NCBI RefSeq assembly: GCF_034479515.1 | Contig: NZ_CP140152.1 | Coordinates: forward strand, 3,472,001 to 3,536,000 | DNA from: Duganella zoogloeoides | GTDB lineage: Bacteria > Pseudomonadota > Gammaproteobacteria > Burkholderiales > Burkholderiaceae_D | Reading direction: 5' to 3' | Length of the DNA: 64,000 nucleotides | In this document: positions 25,313 to 34,544 of the stretch, one piece after another | How positions within the stretch are numbered: the first letter of the stretch is position 1 | How the letters are laid out: every line of letters starts with the position of its first letter | Translations under genes and position numbers: made by a program | Notes under the pieces: generated by a model | Database searches by the model: none | Seen by the model: the letters and a program-made list of their open reading frames with translations, nothing else | Told to the model about the DNA's origin: nothing

Positions 25313-26350
25313 ATGAGCGAACCTAAAATTCAGGATGTGGCACGCCTGGCGGGGGTTTCCCCGTCGAGCATCTCGAATTTCCTCAACAACCGCATGGGGC
25401 AAATGCGGCCGGATACGCAAGCGAAGATCCAGCAGGCCATCGAGCAGCTGGGCTACCGGCCCAACAACGCCGCCCGCCAGCTCAAAACCGGCGTGGCGTC
25501 GATGGTCGGCCTGCTGGTGCCGTCGCTGGCCAACCAGTTCTTCGGCGCGCTGGCTTGCGCGGTGGAGGCGGCGGCCGCCCGCCACCACTGCCACGTGATG
25601 ACCTTCAGTACCTTCCGCGATCCCGAGCGCGAACGCGCCGTGATGGCCGACCTGCTGGCGTATGGCGTCAAGGGCATCATCACCGGCTCGGCCCTGAGCG
25701 ACACCGAACATCTGGAAGCGGTGACGTCGCGCTGCCCGGTGGTGGCGTTCGACATCAAGCGCGGCGACGAATCGCACCAGCGCATCGCCACCGTCTCGAT
25801 GGACAACGCCGCCGCCACCACGCTGGCGGTCGAACACCTGGCCATGCTGGGCCACCGCGCCGTGGCGCTGGTGACGCCGCCGCCGTACACCCTGAATCGC
25901 CAGGAACGCATACGCGGCTTCCAGCAGGCCGCGGCCGCCGCCGGTGTCAAGGGAGAGCTGATCATCGCCGACGCCACCGACGGCCCCACCGACCTGCACG
26001 GCGACACCCGGCTGTTCGAACTCGGGCGCAGCGCAGCGTCTCGCATCGTGACGTCGTCGGCACGGCCCACGGCGGCCATAGCGATCAACGACATGATGGC
26101 CATCGGCGTGGGCGTGGGCCTGAAACAGCTGGGACGGCGCATCCCGGCCGATATCTCGCTGATCGGCATTGACGATATTTTCTTCTGCGCCGCGCACGAC
26201 CCGCCACTGACCACGCTGCGCCAGCCGATCCAGGCCATGGCCGACGCCGCGCTGCAACGCATCCTGACGCCGGACGAACCGGCCGACGGCGCGCTGTTCG
26301 CGCCGGAGCTGATCGTCCGGTCATCCACCGCCACACCCCCGCAATCCTGA
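25313..26350 (+). CDS. LacI-family transcriptional repressor
   Basis: The product has 345 residues from ATG 25313, with AAGGA upstream. The helix-turn-helix is IQDVARLAGVSPSSISNFLNN, followed by the hinge region YRPNNAARQLKTG. The rest is a periplasmic-binding-like sensor domain (VGLLVPSLANQFFGALA to RTLRQPIQ region). It sits 28 bases after the receptor gene and probably represses the locus through the palindrome at 22776 until a degradation intermediate such as KDG or DEH binds. Confidence 0.9.
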   Translation: MSEPKIQDVARLAGVSPSSISNFLNNRMGQMRPDTQAKIQQAIEQLGYRPNNAARQLKTGVASMVGLLVPSLANQFFGALACAVEAAAARHHCHVMTFSTFRDPERERAVMADLLAYGVKGIITGSALSDTEHLEAVTSRCPVVAFDIKRGDESHQRIATVSMDNAAATTLAVEHLAMLGHRAVALVTPPPYTLNRQERIRGFQQAAAAAGVKGELIIADATDGPTDLHGDTRLFELGRSAASRIVTSSARPTAAIAINDMMAIGVGVGLKQLGRRIPADISLIGIDDIFFCAAHDPPLTTLRQPIQAMADAALQRILTPDEPADGALFAPELIVRSSTATPPQS

Positions 26351-26375
26351 ACCACCAACAAATACGGAGACAAGC

Positions 26376-27149
26376 ATGGAAACCAAACAAAGCACTGAAC
26401 TGCAAGGCAAAAAAGCCCTCGTCATGGGCGGCGCCTCGGGCATCGGCAAGGCCACGTCGCTGGCCCTGGCAGCGGCCGGCGCCGACGTGGTGCTCACCTA
26501 CTGGAGCAGCGCCGAAGAAGCCGAACAGGTGGTCACGCAAATCCGCTCCCTGGGCCGCCAGGCCCACGCCATCCGCGCCGACGTTGCCGACGCCGACGTG
26601 GCCGAGCAGGTGTTTGCCCAGGCGGAAAGCGCGATCGGCGAGATCGACACCCTGTTTGCCAACATCGGCGGCCTGATCCAGCGCTGCCGCGTGGTGGACA
26701 TGCCGCTGTCGCTGTGGAACGAGTCGATGAACCTCAACCTCACCAGCACCTTTCTGATCTGCCAGGCCGCGCTCAAGCGCATGGAGCCGCGCAAAGGCGG
26801 CACCATCGTCACCATGTCGTCGCTGGCCGCCTTCGACGGCGGCGGCCCCGGTTCGGCGCACTACGCGTCGTCCAAGGCTGCCGTGGCCACCTTTACCCGC
26901 GCGCTGGCCAAGGAAGTCGGCCCGCTGGGCATCCGCGTCAACGGCGTGGCGCCGGGCCTGATCGCCACCCGCTTCCACGACACCTTCAACACGCCTGCCA
27001 ACCGCGCCGCCATTGCCGACCGCACCCCGGCCAAGCGCGAAGGACAACCGGCCGACGTGGCCAACGTGGTGGTGTTCCTGGCGTCGGACCGCGCCGCCTT
27101 CCTTGCCGGTGAAATCATCCAGGTCAACGGCGGCCTCGCCCTCTATTAA
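26376..27149 (+). CDS. SDR oxidoreductase, probable DEH/uronate-derived keto-sugar reductase
   Basis: The product has 257 residues with a classical SDR layout: cofactor motif GGASGIGKA (19-27), NIGG in place of NNAG, catalytic YASSK and terminal IQVNGGLALY. In a locus with a lyase and a KDG kinase the expected step is reduction of 4-deoxy-5-hexoseulose uronate (DEH) to 2-keto-3-deoxygluconate, as in alginate-degrading bacteria. That role is inferred from context; other ketose substrates are possible. Confidence 0.85.
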   Translation: METKQSTELQGKKALVMGGASGIGKATSLALAAAGADVVLTYWSSAEEAEQVVTQIRSLGRQAHAIRADVADADVAEQVFAQAESAIGEIDTLFANIGGLIQRCRVVDMPLSLWNESMNLNLTSTFLICQAALKRMEPRKGGTIVTMSSLAAFDGGGPGSAHYASSKAAVATFTRALAKEVGPLGIRVNGVAPGLIATRFHDTFNTPANRAAIADRTPAKREGQPADVANVVVFLASDRAAFLAGEIIQVNGGLALY

Positions 27150-27162
27150 TCCGGGAATCCCC

Positions 27163-29166
27163 ATGAATCCATCGATCACACGACGCCGTTTCCTGGGCGC
27201 CGCAGCCCTGGCTTTGCCCGTTTTTTCGTCAAGCAGCCTGCTGGCGCAGGACGCGCGCGAAGCGCTTGGCCCCAGGCAGGGCAAGGCCAAGGGCGGCCCG
27301 CACCCGCTGCAGGCACTGATGCAGGCCCACCCGGCGCCGCTGCGCACCGAACTGCGCGGCGTCCATCCCCGCGTCTTCATCACCAGCGCCGGCCTGGCCG
27401 ACCTCAAACAACGGGCTGCCACCACCCACAAGGCCGAGTGGCAGCAGGCGCTGTCCGGCCTGGTGGCCATGAAGCAGGACCCGGCGCCCTCGCCCGCGCA
27501 AAAGCGCCGCGCCCAGAACACGGTGGCCATCGGCATCGCCGGCGCCGCTATGGCCTACCGCATCGAGGGCGACGAGCGTTACCTGGCCGCTGCCCGCAAG
27601 TACATGGAAGCGGCGGTCAGCTATCCGGTATGGGGTTACACCTACAGCAAACCGAACGTGGACCTGGCTGCCGGCCACCTGCTCTACGGCCTGGGCATGG
27701 GCTACGATCTGCTGTTCGACGTGCTGACCGAAGACGAGCGCAAACGCTACCGCGACAAGCTGGCGCACCAGGCGCGCCTGCTGGCTGCGCACTTCGCGCC
27801 CAAGCCGGGCAAGACTTTTTCGTATAGCCAGAACCACTGCTTCATCCCGATTGCCGGCCTGGCCATCGCTGCGTACGCGATCTGGGACGAAGTGCCGGAA
27901 GCTGCCGCCTGGGCCGCGCAGTCGCGGGCGATCTTCTCGCGCGTGCTGGACGTGGCCTCGCCCGACGGCTATTTTTACGAAGGCGTGGAGTACTGGGTGT
28001 TCTCGATGCCGTGGATTATCCACGCGCTCGACGCCTTTGCGCACGCGGCCGGCGACGATCTGTACGACCACCCGGCGCTGCGCAAGGCCCACCTGTACAT
28101 GGCCCATTCGCTCACGCCCAACGGCCAGGACATCTTCGACTTCGGTGACGCCTTCGAGGGCCCGCTCACCCGCTCGCGCCATGGCGATGAGGCGGCGCGC
28201 ACCCACCCGAACGGCAAGCTGCATTCCAATTACAACCTGATCTACCGCCTGGCCGCGCGCTTCAAGAGTGCGGAGGCGCAGGGCGTGGCGGACTGGATGA
28301 AATCCCTCGGCCACGTATGCGCGGAGGACTTCTGGACCCTGCAATGGCGCGACGCGACCATCAAGCCCGCGCCAATCACCGCGCTGGCGCCGCATCACCA
28401 CTTCGACGACCTGGGCACCGTGTACTGGCGCAGCGACTGGACCGACCGGGCCACCGCGTTCGCCTTCCGCGCCGGCCCGCCCGAAGGCCACCACGCGGCC
28501 ACGCTGTTCGACAAGCTGCCCGACTGGCACTTGTCGATGGGCCACTCGCACCCGGACGCGGGCAGTTTTATCCTGTACGCTAACGGCACGTATTTATCGG
28601 GGCCGATGGGCTACGCCGGCATCCCGCGCAGCAACCTCAGTAACACGGTGCTGATCGACGGCCAGGGCCAGGCCAACGAGGGCCACGGCCACGACGCCTT
28701 TGCCGACTACCCATATGCGCGGCTCGACAGCATTCGCCTCACCACCGTCAACCTGGCCGCCGACCGCGCCGAAATCGTGGCCGACCTCACCGGCGCGTTC
28801 CGGCAGGAGCTGGGCGTGGACAAGCTGGAGCGCCGTTTTACTTACGAAGGCGGCGCCTGGACCACGACCGACCGCATGCGCGCAGCGCGCCCCGTCGTGC
28901 TGACGGCGCAAGTACACGGCGATACGACGATTGCCGCCGGCGGCCAGCAGCGCTACGTGGTGGCCGGCAAGCCGGCTGCACTGCAAGTGGACATCAAGAC
29001 CGCCGGCGCCAGGGCAGTGATCGAAAAAGGCGTGGTCACGGCGGCCGGCCCGCCCGGCAACGTCGACAAGGGACCGCGCGAGGAGCGCGGCTCGGTGCTG
29101 CGCATCTCGATGCCGGCCGCGCGCGAAACGTCGATCGTCACCACCATGAGGCCAGTCAATGGATAA
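27163..29166 (+). CDS. Tat-exported heparinase II/III-like polysaccharide lyase
   Basis: The product has 667 residues from ATG 27163 (an open frame continues upstream but belongs to no gene). The N-terminus TRRRFLGAAALALPV is a twin-arginine signal. Residues about 60-420 form the helical toroid, with SYSQNHCF (about 223) and DGYFYEGVEYW (about 270) at positions where the family keeps catalytic Asn/His/Tyr. MGHSHPDAGSF (about 459) is the C-terminal beta-sandwich motif. It should cleave uronic-acid polysaccharide by beta-elimination. Alginate (PL15/PL17-like) is a likely substrate from the neighbours, though glycosaminoglycans are possible. It overlaps the next gene by 8 bases. Confidence 0.85.
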   Translation: MNPSITRRRFLGAAALALPVFSSSSLLAQDAREALGPRQGKAKGGPHPLQALMQAHPAPLRTELRGVHPRVFITSAGLADLKQRAATTHKAEWQQALSGLVAMKQDPAPSPAQKRRAQNTVAIGIAGAAMAYRIEGDERYLAAARKYMEAAVSYPVWGYTYSKPNVDLAAGHLLYGLGMGYDLLFDVLTEDERKRYRDKLAHQARLLAAHFAPKPGKTFSYSQNHCFIPIAGLAIAAYAIWDEVPEAAAWAAQSRAIFSRVLDVASPDGYFYEGVEYWVFSMPWIIHALDAFAHAAGDDLYDHPALRKAHLYMAHSLTPNGQDIFDFGDAFEGPLTRSRHGDEAARTHPNGKLHSNYNLIYRLAARFKSAEAQGVADWMKSLGHVCAEDFWTLQWRDATIKPAPITALAPHHHFDDLGTVYWRSDWTDRATAFAFRAGPPEGHHAATLFDKLPDWHLSMGHSHPDAGSFILYANGTYLSGPMGYAGIPRSNLSNTVLIDGQGQANEGHGHDAFADYPYARLDSIRLTTVNLAADRAEIVADLTGAFRQELGVDKLERRFTYEGGAWTTTDRMRAARPVVLTAQVHGDTTIAAGGQQRYVVAGKPAALQVDIKTAGARAVIEKGVVTAAGPPGNVDKGPREERGSVLRISMPAARETSIVTTMRPVNG

Positions 29167-30121
29167 ACGCACACCCGATGTTGTGACCGTGGGCGAGGCG
29201 ATGGCGCTGTTCATCGCCCGCGAAGCCAAACCGCTGGCAGAAGTGCGCGACTTCGAGCGCGCCACCGCCGGCGCCGAACTCAATGTATCGGTGGGCCTGT
29301 CGCGGCTCGGTTTCCGCGTGGACTACGTTTCCGCGCTGGGCGACGACAGCCTGGGCGCCAACCTGCTCGCCTTCATGGATGCCGAAGGCATCGACCGCAG
29401 CCACGTGCGCATCGATGCGGCGCACCCCACCGGCTTCATGCTCAAGGCAATGAACGATGATGGCAGCGACCCGCAGGTGGAATACTTCCGGCGCGGCTCG
29501 GCGGCCAGCCGGCTGTCGCCAGCCGACCTGCGCGAACCCGATCCGTGGCAGCAGGCGCGCCTGCTGCACCTGACCGGCATCTCGGCGGCGCTGTCGGACG
29601 GCTGCCGCGAACTGGTGTTCGCCATGGCGCGCCAAGCCCGCGCGGCCGGCCGGCTGGTGACGTTCGACCCCAACCTGCGGCCGCGCCTGTGGCCTTCCGA
29701 AGCCGCGATGATCGCCACCATCAACGATCTCGCCAGCCTTGCCGACGTGGTGATGCCAGGGCTGTCGGAGGGCCGCCTGCTGACGGGCCGCAAAGACGCT
29801 GCCGGCATCGCCGACTTTTACCTGGGGCGCGGCGCGCAACAGGTGGTGGTCAAGCTGGGACCGGACGGCGCGTACTACGCCGATGGCGGCAATCGCGGCA
29901 CGGTACCCGGCCAGCCGGTGGCCAAGGTGGTCGATACGGTGGGCGCCGGCGACGGCTTCGCGGTCGGGGTGCTGAGCGCCCTGCTCGACGGCTTGCCGCT
30001 GCCGCAAGCGGCCGCGCGCGGCAACGCCATCGGCGCGCGCCAGGTGCAGTTCCGCGGCGACTGCGACGGCCTGCCCACGCGCGAACAGCTGGCGGACGCC
30101 ATGGCGCCGCCAATGCCGTAA
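29159..30121 (+). CDS. PfkB-family sugar kinase, probable 2-keto-3-deoxygluconate kinase
   Basis: The product has 320 residues. It begins VVTVGEAMALFIA and shows GAELNVSVGLSRLG and the ATP/catalytic motif DTVGAGDGFAVGVL (Asp base). These match KdgK. It would phosphorylate KDG to KDPG, which enters the Entner-Doudoroff pathway. The start overlaps the lyase gene, so the two are translationally coupled. Confidence 0.88.
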   Translation: MDKRTPDVVTVGEAMALFIAREAKPLAEVRDFERATAGAELNVSVGLSRLGFRVDYVSALGDDSLGANLLAFMDAEGIDRSHVRIDAAHPTGFMLKAMNDDGSDPQVEYFRRGSAASRLSPADLREPDPWQQARLLHLTGISAALSDGCRELVFAMARQARAAGRLVTFDPNLRPRLWPSEAAMIATINDLASLADVVMPGLSEGRLLTGRKDAAGIADFYLGRGAQQVVVKLGPDGAYYADGGNRGTVPGQPVAKVVDTVGAGDGFAVGVLSALLDGLPLPQAAARGNAIGARQVQFRGDCDGLPTREQLADAMAPPMP

Positions 30122-30161
30122 GCCACCATCGCCCATAAATAAACCATAAGGAGACAAGGGC

Positions 30162-31451
30162 ATGACAACCAAAAAAGGGCTGCGCTGGCTGGTGATCACA
30201 CTGGTCGCCGCCGCCACCATCATCAATTACATCGACCGTTCGGCGCTGGCGGTGATGTGGCCGGGCATTGCCGCCGAACTGGGTCTGGACAAGCGCGACT
30301 ACGCCAACATCATCACGGTGTTTTTGATCGGTTACGCGATCGGCCAGTCGCTGTTCGGTAAAATTTTCGACGCGCTCGGCACCCGCATCGGCTTCCTGCT
30401 GTCGATCGTGGTGTGGTCGGTGTCGATCGGCCTGCATTTTGTCGCGCGCAGCGCATTGTCGTTCGCGCTGTTCCGCGCCCTGCTTGGCATCGGCGAGGCC
30501 GGCAACTGGCCCGGCGCCACCAAGGCCATCGCCGAATGGTTTCCGGTGCGCGAACGGGCGCTGGGCCAGGGCATTTTTGGCGCCGGCGCCTCGGTCGGTT
30601 CGATCATCGCGCCGCCGCTGGTCGCCTTCCTGTATGCGTACGTGGGCTGGAAAACCACGTTCATCCTGATCGGCGCGCTCGGTTTCATCTGGATCGTGCC
30701 GTGGCTGATCGTGTATAAATCCGGCCCGGACTCGCACCCGTGGATCACCGCCGACGAGCGCGCGTACATTCTCGGCGGGCAAAAAACCACGCAGACCGTC
30801 GCGGACGAATACGTGCCCACCATGGGCGAGATGCTGCGCCACCGCCAGAGCTGGGGCGTGATTGCTGCGCGCTTTTTCATCGATCCCGTGTGGTGGCTGT
30901 TCGTGGGCTGGCTGCCGCTGTACCTGAACGAGAAATTCGGCTTCGACGTCAAGCAGATTGGCCTGTTCGGCTGGGTGCCGTACGTGGGCGCCGGCATCGG
31001 AGCGCTGGCCGGCGGCTGGTTCTGCGGTCGCCTGTTGCAGCGCGGCTGGTCGGTCAACCGGGCCCGCAAATTCGTCATCGCGCTTGGCTTGATCGTGATG
31101 TTCCCTGCCCTGCTGCTCACCACCGTGGCTGCCACGCCGCTGGCCGCCGTGCTGTCGATTGCCGTGATCCTGTTCGGCTTCCAGGCGGCGATCACCAACA
31201 TCCAGACCCTGCCCAGCGACTTCTTCTCCGGCCGCACCGTCGGCTCGCTGGCAGGCGTCAGTGGCACGGCCGCCGTGCTGGGCGTGATCGGCTGCATGCA
31301 GCTGGTGCCGGTGCTCACGGCCGGTGGCAACTATACGCTGTTCTTTGTCCTCGGCGCCGCACTGGTCCCGCTGGTGTACCTGTCGATCTGGCTCGGCGGC
31401 GCCGTGGAGCCCGTGCGTCCCCATGCCGTTCAAGTAAAGGAAAACCCATGA
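30162..31451 (+). CDS. MFS transporter, hexuronate (ExuT)-like
   Basis: The product has 429 residues and 12 membrane segments. TIINYIDRSALAVMWP near the start and RALLGIGEAGNWPGATKAIAEWFP are strongly typical of the anion:cation symporter branch that includes ExuT and glucarate/galactonate transporters. It should import uronates or KDG-type acids across the inner membrane. AAGGAG lies upstream. It overlaps the next gene by ATGA. Confidence 0.88.
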   Translation: MTTKKGLRWLVITLVAAATIINYIDRSALAVMWPGIAAELGLDKRDYANIITVFLIGYAIGQSLFGKIFDALGTRIGFLLSIVVWSVSIGLHFVARSALSFALFRALLGIGEAGNWPGATKAIAEWFPVRERALGQGIFGAGASVGSIIAPPLVAFLYAYVGWKTTFILIGALGFIWIVPWLIVYKSGPDSHPWITADERAYILGGQKTTQTVADEYVPTMGEMLRHRQSWGVIAARFFIDPVWWLFVGWLPLYLNEKFGFDVKQIGLFGWVPYVGAGIGALAGGWFCGRLLQRGWSVNRARKFVIALGLIVMFPALLLTTVAATPLAAVLSIAVILFGFQAAITNIQTLPSDFFSGRTVGSLAGVSGTAAVLGVIGCMQLVPVLTAGGNYTLFFVLGAALVPLVYLSIWLGGAVEPVRPHAVQVKENP

Positions 31452-32209
31452 TGTCGTTGACTTCCCGCGCACTGCTGCTGTCGCTGGCATTGCTTACCGC
31501 CCCCGCGCTGGCGCAAACCAATCCGCGTGAAAGCGCATCCATCGCGTCGCCCAAGCAGGACGATGGCAAGTTCCTCAAAAAGCACGAGATCAACCTGGCC
31601 CGCGCAAAAAGCGGCCCGGTGGGCCTGCTGTTCCTGGGCGACTCGATCACCGACAACTGGCGCAAGGCGCCCGAGATCTGGGACAAGTACTACGGCAAGT
31701 ACCAGCCGGCCAATTTCGGCATCGGCGGCGACCGCACCCAGCACGTGATCTGGCGCATCGAGCACGGTGAACTCGACGGCATTGCGCCCAAGGTCACGGT
31801 GCTGATGATCGGCACCAACAACAGTCTCGATTACAGCGCGGCCGATATCGCGGCGGCCAACCGCAAGATCGTCGATATGGTGCGCGCCAAACTGCCGGGC
31901 ACCAAAGTGCTGTTGCTGGGCGTGTTTCCGCGCGGCCCGCGCGACCGCTTCGGCGGCCCGGTCACGCCGGCCTTTGTCGCGGAAGCGGCCAGGCGCATGG
32001 AAACCATCCGCGCCGTCAACCAGGAACTGGCGCGGATGGATGACGGCAAGACGGTGCGCTTCCTCGATATCACCGGCGTGTTCCTGGACAAGGACGGCAA
32101 GATTCCGGATGCCGTCATGCCCGACCAGTTGCATCCGAACGCTGCCGGCTACCAGTTGTGGGCCGATGCGATGGCGCCGCTGCTCGACGAGATGATGGCC
32201 ACGCCGTAA
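31448..32209 (+). CDS. Exported SGNH/GDSL-family esterase
   Basis: The product has 253 residues with a signal peptide ending APALAQ near residue 20. All four SGNH blocks are present: FLGDSITDNW (Ser about 67), GIGGDRTQHV, GTNN and DQLHPN (Asp/His). In this locus it probably removes acetyl groups from the polysaccharide before or during lyase action. A second ATG lies at 31451. It is coupled to the transporter gene and is the last gene of the locus. Confidence 0.87.
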   Translation: MMSLTSRALLLSLALLTAPALAQTNPRESASIASPKQDDGKFLKKHEINLARAKSGPVGLLFLGDSITDNWRKAPEIWDKYYGKYQPANFGIGGDRTQHVIWRIEHGELDGIAPKVTVLMIGTNNSLDYSAADIAAANRKIVDMVRAKLPGTKVLLLGVFPRGPRDRFGGPVTPAFVAEAARRMETIRAVNQELARMDDGKTVRFLDITGVFLDKDGKIPDAVMPDQLHPNAAGYQLWADAMAPLLDEMMATP

Positions 32210-32245
32210 GTGCATTGTTGCGCGGCAGTCAAAACAGCTTTGTGC

Positions 32246-32265
32246 GTGCGCACCTTGGTGCGCAC
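32246..32265. promoter_or_regulatory. Perfect 20-bp inverted repeat upstream of the epimerase gene
   Basis: GTGCGCACC-TT-GGTGCGCAC is a perfect 9-bp inverted repeat 47 bases before the ATG at 32312 and 36 bases after the esterase stop. There is no T-run, so an operator is more likely than a terminator. Confidence 0.5.
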
Positions 32266-32311
32266 GGCTATCGCTCCCATACTTGATCCTTCAATCAAAC
32301 GGGAGCACGGC

Positions 32312-33205
32312 ATGAAAGTATTTGTCACAGGCGCGGGAGGTTTTATCGGCGGTTCGATCGCAGCGGGGCTGGTCAAGGCCGGCCACCAGGTGGTGGGCCT
32401 GGTGCGCAACCCGGACCAGGTGGCCGAAGTGGCAAAGATCGGCGTGACCGGCATCATCGGCACGCTGGCCGACCACGACCTGCTGGTGGCGCAAGCACGC
32501 GCGGCGGATGCCGTCATCAACGCCGCCAGCAGCGACAACCGCGCGGCGGTTGAAGCGATCATCGAAGGGCTGGCCGGATCGGGCAAGCCGTTCCTGCACA
32601 CCAGTGGTTCGAGCATCGTCGGCGACGCCTCCGGCGGCCTGGGTACCGACAAGATCTACTACGAAGACCGGCTGCCGGAACCCACGGCAGACAAGGCCGC
32701 GCGCGTGGCGATCGACAACCTGGTGCTGGCCGCTGCCGGCCAGGGCGTGCGTTCAGCCGTACTGTGCAACACCCTGATCTACGGCCACGGCGCGCTGCCG
32801 CGCGACAGCGTGCAGCTGCCCCGCCTGCTCAAGCAGGCAAAAAAGAGCGGCATCGTGCGCCACGTCGGTGCGGGCCTGAACATCTGGTCCAACGTCCATA
32901 TCGACGACGTGGTGGACCTGTACTTGCTGGCACTGGAAAAGAGCCCGGCAGGCGCATTCTATTTCGTGGAAAGCGGCGAGGCATCGTTCCGCGACATGAG
33001 CGCGGCGATTGCCAGGGCGCTGGGCCTGGGTGAACCGCAGGACTGGCCGCTCGACGAGGCAAAAGAGGAATGGGGCTACGAGATGGCGTCGTACGGCCTC
33101 GGTTCCAACAGCCGCGTGCGCGGTAAAAAGGCGCGCGAACTGCTGGGATGGCAGCCGCACGGGCCGTCGGTGATGGACTGGATTGCGAACGATATGCTGC
33201 GCTAG
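32312..33205 (+). CDS. NAD-dependent epimerase/dehydratase-family protein
   Basis: The product has 297 residues from ATG 32312, with GGGAG upstream. It begins MKVFVTGAGGFIGGSIAAGL, a Rossmann GxxGxxG motif, and continues with the extended-SDR pattern (LHTSGSSIVGD, and NVHIDDVVDLYLLAL). The usual YxxxK is not obvious; the region IYYEDRLPE/ADKAARVA may replace it, as in atypical NmrA-like members. Substrate unknown. It lies after the polysaccharide locus but behind its own palindrome. Confidence 0.85.
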   Translation: MKVFVTGAGGFIGGSIAAGLVKAGHQVVGLVRNPDQVAEVAKIGVTGIIGTLADHDLLVAQARAADAVINAASSDNRAAVEAIIEGLAGSGKPFLHTSGSSIVGDASGGLGTDKIYYEDRLPEPTADKAARVAIDNLVLAAAGQGVRSAVLCNTLIYGHGALPRDSVQLPRLLKQAKKSGIVRHVGAGLNIWSNVHIDDVVDLYLLALEKSPAGAFYFVESGEASFRDMSAAIARALGLGEPQDWPLDEAKEEWGYEMASYGLGSNSRVRGKKARELLGWQPHGPSVMDWIANDMLR

Positions 33206-33221
33206 GCGGTATCGCTCGGCA

Positions 33222-33896
33222 TCAGCCGTTGAAGATGGCATTGAGCCTGGCGCACCAGCGCTGGGCGGCTGCTTCGCCCTGCATCGGGAACGTGAAGATC
33301 GGGTTCTTGACGTCGGCTGTCTCCAGCACCAGCTTGAAGTTCTTTTTATATTCGGTGTGGGACGTGCCGGCCTGCGGCATCGGCGTGCCCGGCACGTTCA
33401 TGTAGGGTAAGCCGGTGTTCGTCACTGGCATGCCGGCTGCATTCACGTTGGGCATGATGTGCACGTCCATCCGGGTGCCGGTACCCCAGTCGTAATACCA
33501 CCTCAGCACGTGGCTGAAATCGAGGATGCGGTATTCGCCCGACACGCGGTCGCAGAACGCGAATTTGCGGTGACTTTGATCGAAAGCCAGGAACGCCGGA
33601 CTCGGTGCACCCAGCATATTATCGGGGTCGAGCGCCAGCGATTCGGTGGCATTGATATGCCGGACGAAGGCCGCGTTCTTGCCGGCAATGCCGACCAGGG
33701 TCTTGATGGCGAAGTAGCAGATGCCGGCGGCAATCGCAAACGTCACGAACACGCCGAAGGTCCGGTACCCGTCCAGGAACACGAAAATCAGCAGCATCAT
33801 CAGCGCGAACAACGCGGAGAAGCCGGCAATAGGGATGGCAAATGCGCCCAGCAGGGCGATGCCGATTGTTTTCGAGAGATTGCGTGCAGTGGACAT
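33222..33896 (-). CDS. Hypothetical membrane protein
   Basis: The product has 224 residues with two N-terminal hydrophobic helices (about 12-42 and 48-68) and a soluble C-terminal domain of about 150 residues containing FAFCDRVSGEYRILDFSHVLRWYYDWGTG. This resembles the DUF4755-type or PH-like domains of small membrane proteins, but I cannot name it with confidence. It is convergent with the epimerase gene. Confidence 0.65.
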   Translation of the reverse strand: MSTARNLSKTIGIALLGAFAIPIAGFSALFALMMLLIFVFLDGYRTFGVFVTFAIAAGICYFAIKTLVGIAGKNAAFVRHINATESLALDPDNMLGAPSPAFLAFDQSHRKFAFCDRVSGEYRILDFSHVLRWYYDWGTGTRMDVHIMPNVNAAGMPVTNTGLPYMNVPGTPMPQAGTSHTEYKKNFKLVLETADVKNPIFTFPMQGEAAAQRWCARLNAIFNG

Positions 33897-33982
33897 GGTG
33901 ACCTGAGACAGTGAATTGATTGAAATTAATGCAATGCATAAATAATAACATTCAAGTCACGCACCAGGCAAACGTGTTTGCC

Positions 33983-34522
33983 TTATTCCGGCACCAGCGA
34001 AAACACGTGCGCATCCACCGCCCGGCCATCGATGCACAGCCGGTTGCGCGCCACGCGCTCGTCAAACGCACCGCATTTCGCCGCCACCGCCAGGCTGGCA
34101 GTATTGCCGACCGCGACCACGATCTCCACCCGGTGCAAGCCCAAGGCGCCAAACGCATGCGCGGCCAGCGCCTGCACGCTGCGCGTCGCCACGCCCTGCC
34201 TCTGGCGCGACTGCCGCACCCAGTAACCGAGGTTGCAAAACCGGTGCAGCGGGCGGATGTCGTTGAGACCCGCGCCGCCGAGAAAATCGCCCGTTGGTTC
34301 GCAAAAAATGCCGAACTCGAACGCGGTGCCCGCCGCCTCGCTGGCGCGGCACATGGCAAACCACTCCAGCGCATCGGCAGCGGTGTAGTCGCTGGCGCAC
34401 CACGCCATCCACGGCGATACCGAAGGCACCGATTCCACCACGGCAGCAGCAAAGGCGGCGGCGTCGGTATCGGCGAACGGGCGCAGCACGAGGCCGGAGA
34501 AATGGATGTGAGAGTCTGTCAT
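33983..34522 (-). CDS. GNAT-family N-acetyltransferase (RimJ/RimL-like)
   Basis: The product has 179 residues. LRPFADTDAAAFA at the start, GYWVRQSRQRQGVATRSVQALAAHAF (acetyl-CoA loop Q/RxxGxA) and HRVEIVVAVGNTASLAVAAKCG are the ordered RimJ/RimL motifs. It would acetylate a protein N-terminus or small amine. It ends 86 bases before the membrane-protein start. Confidence 0.88.
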   Translation of the reverse strand: MTDSHIHFSGLVLRPFADTDAAAFAAAVVESVPSVSPWMAWCASDYTAADALEWFAMCRASEAAGTAFEFGIFCEPTGDFLGGAGLNDIRPLHRFCNLGYWVRQSRQRQGVATRSVQALAAHAFGALGLHRVEIVVAVGNTASLAVAAKCGAFDERVARNRLCIDGRAVDAHVFSLVPE

Positions 34523-34544
34523 GGTGGGCCCGGATCGGTCGGTG

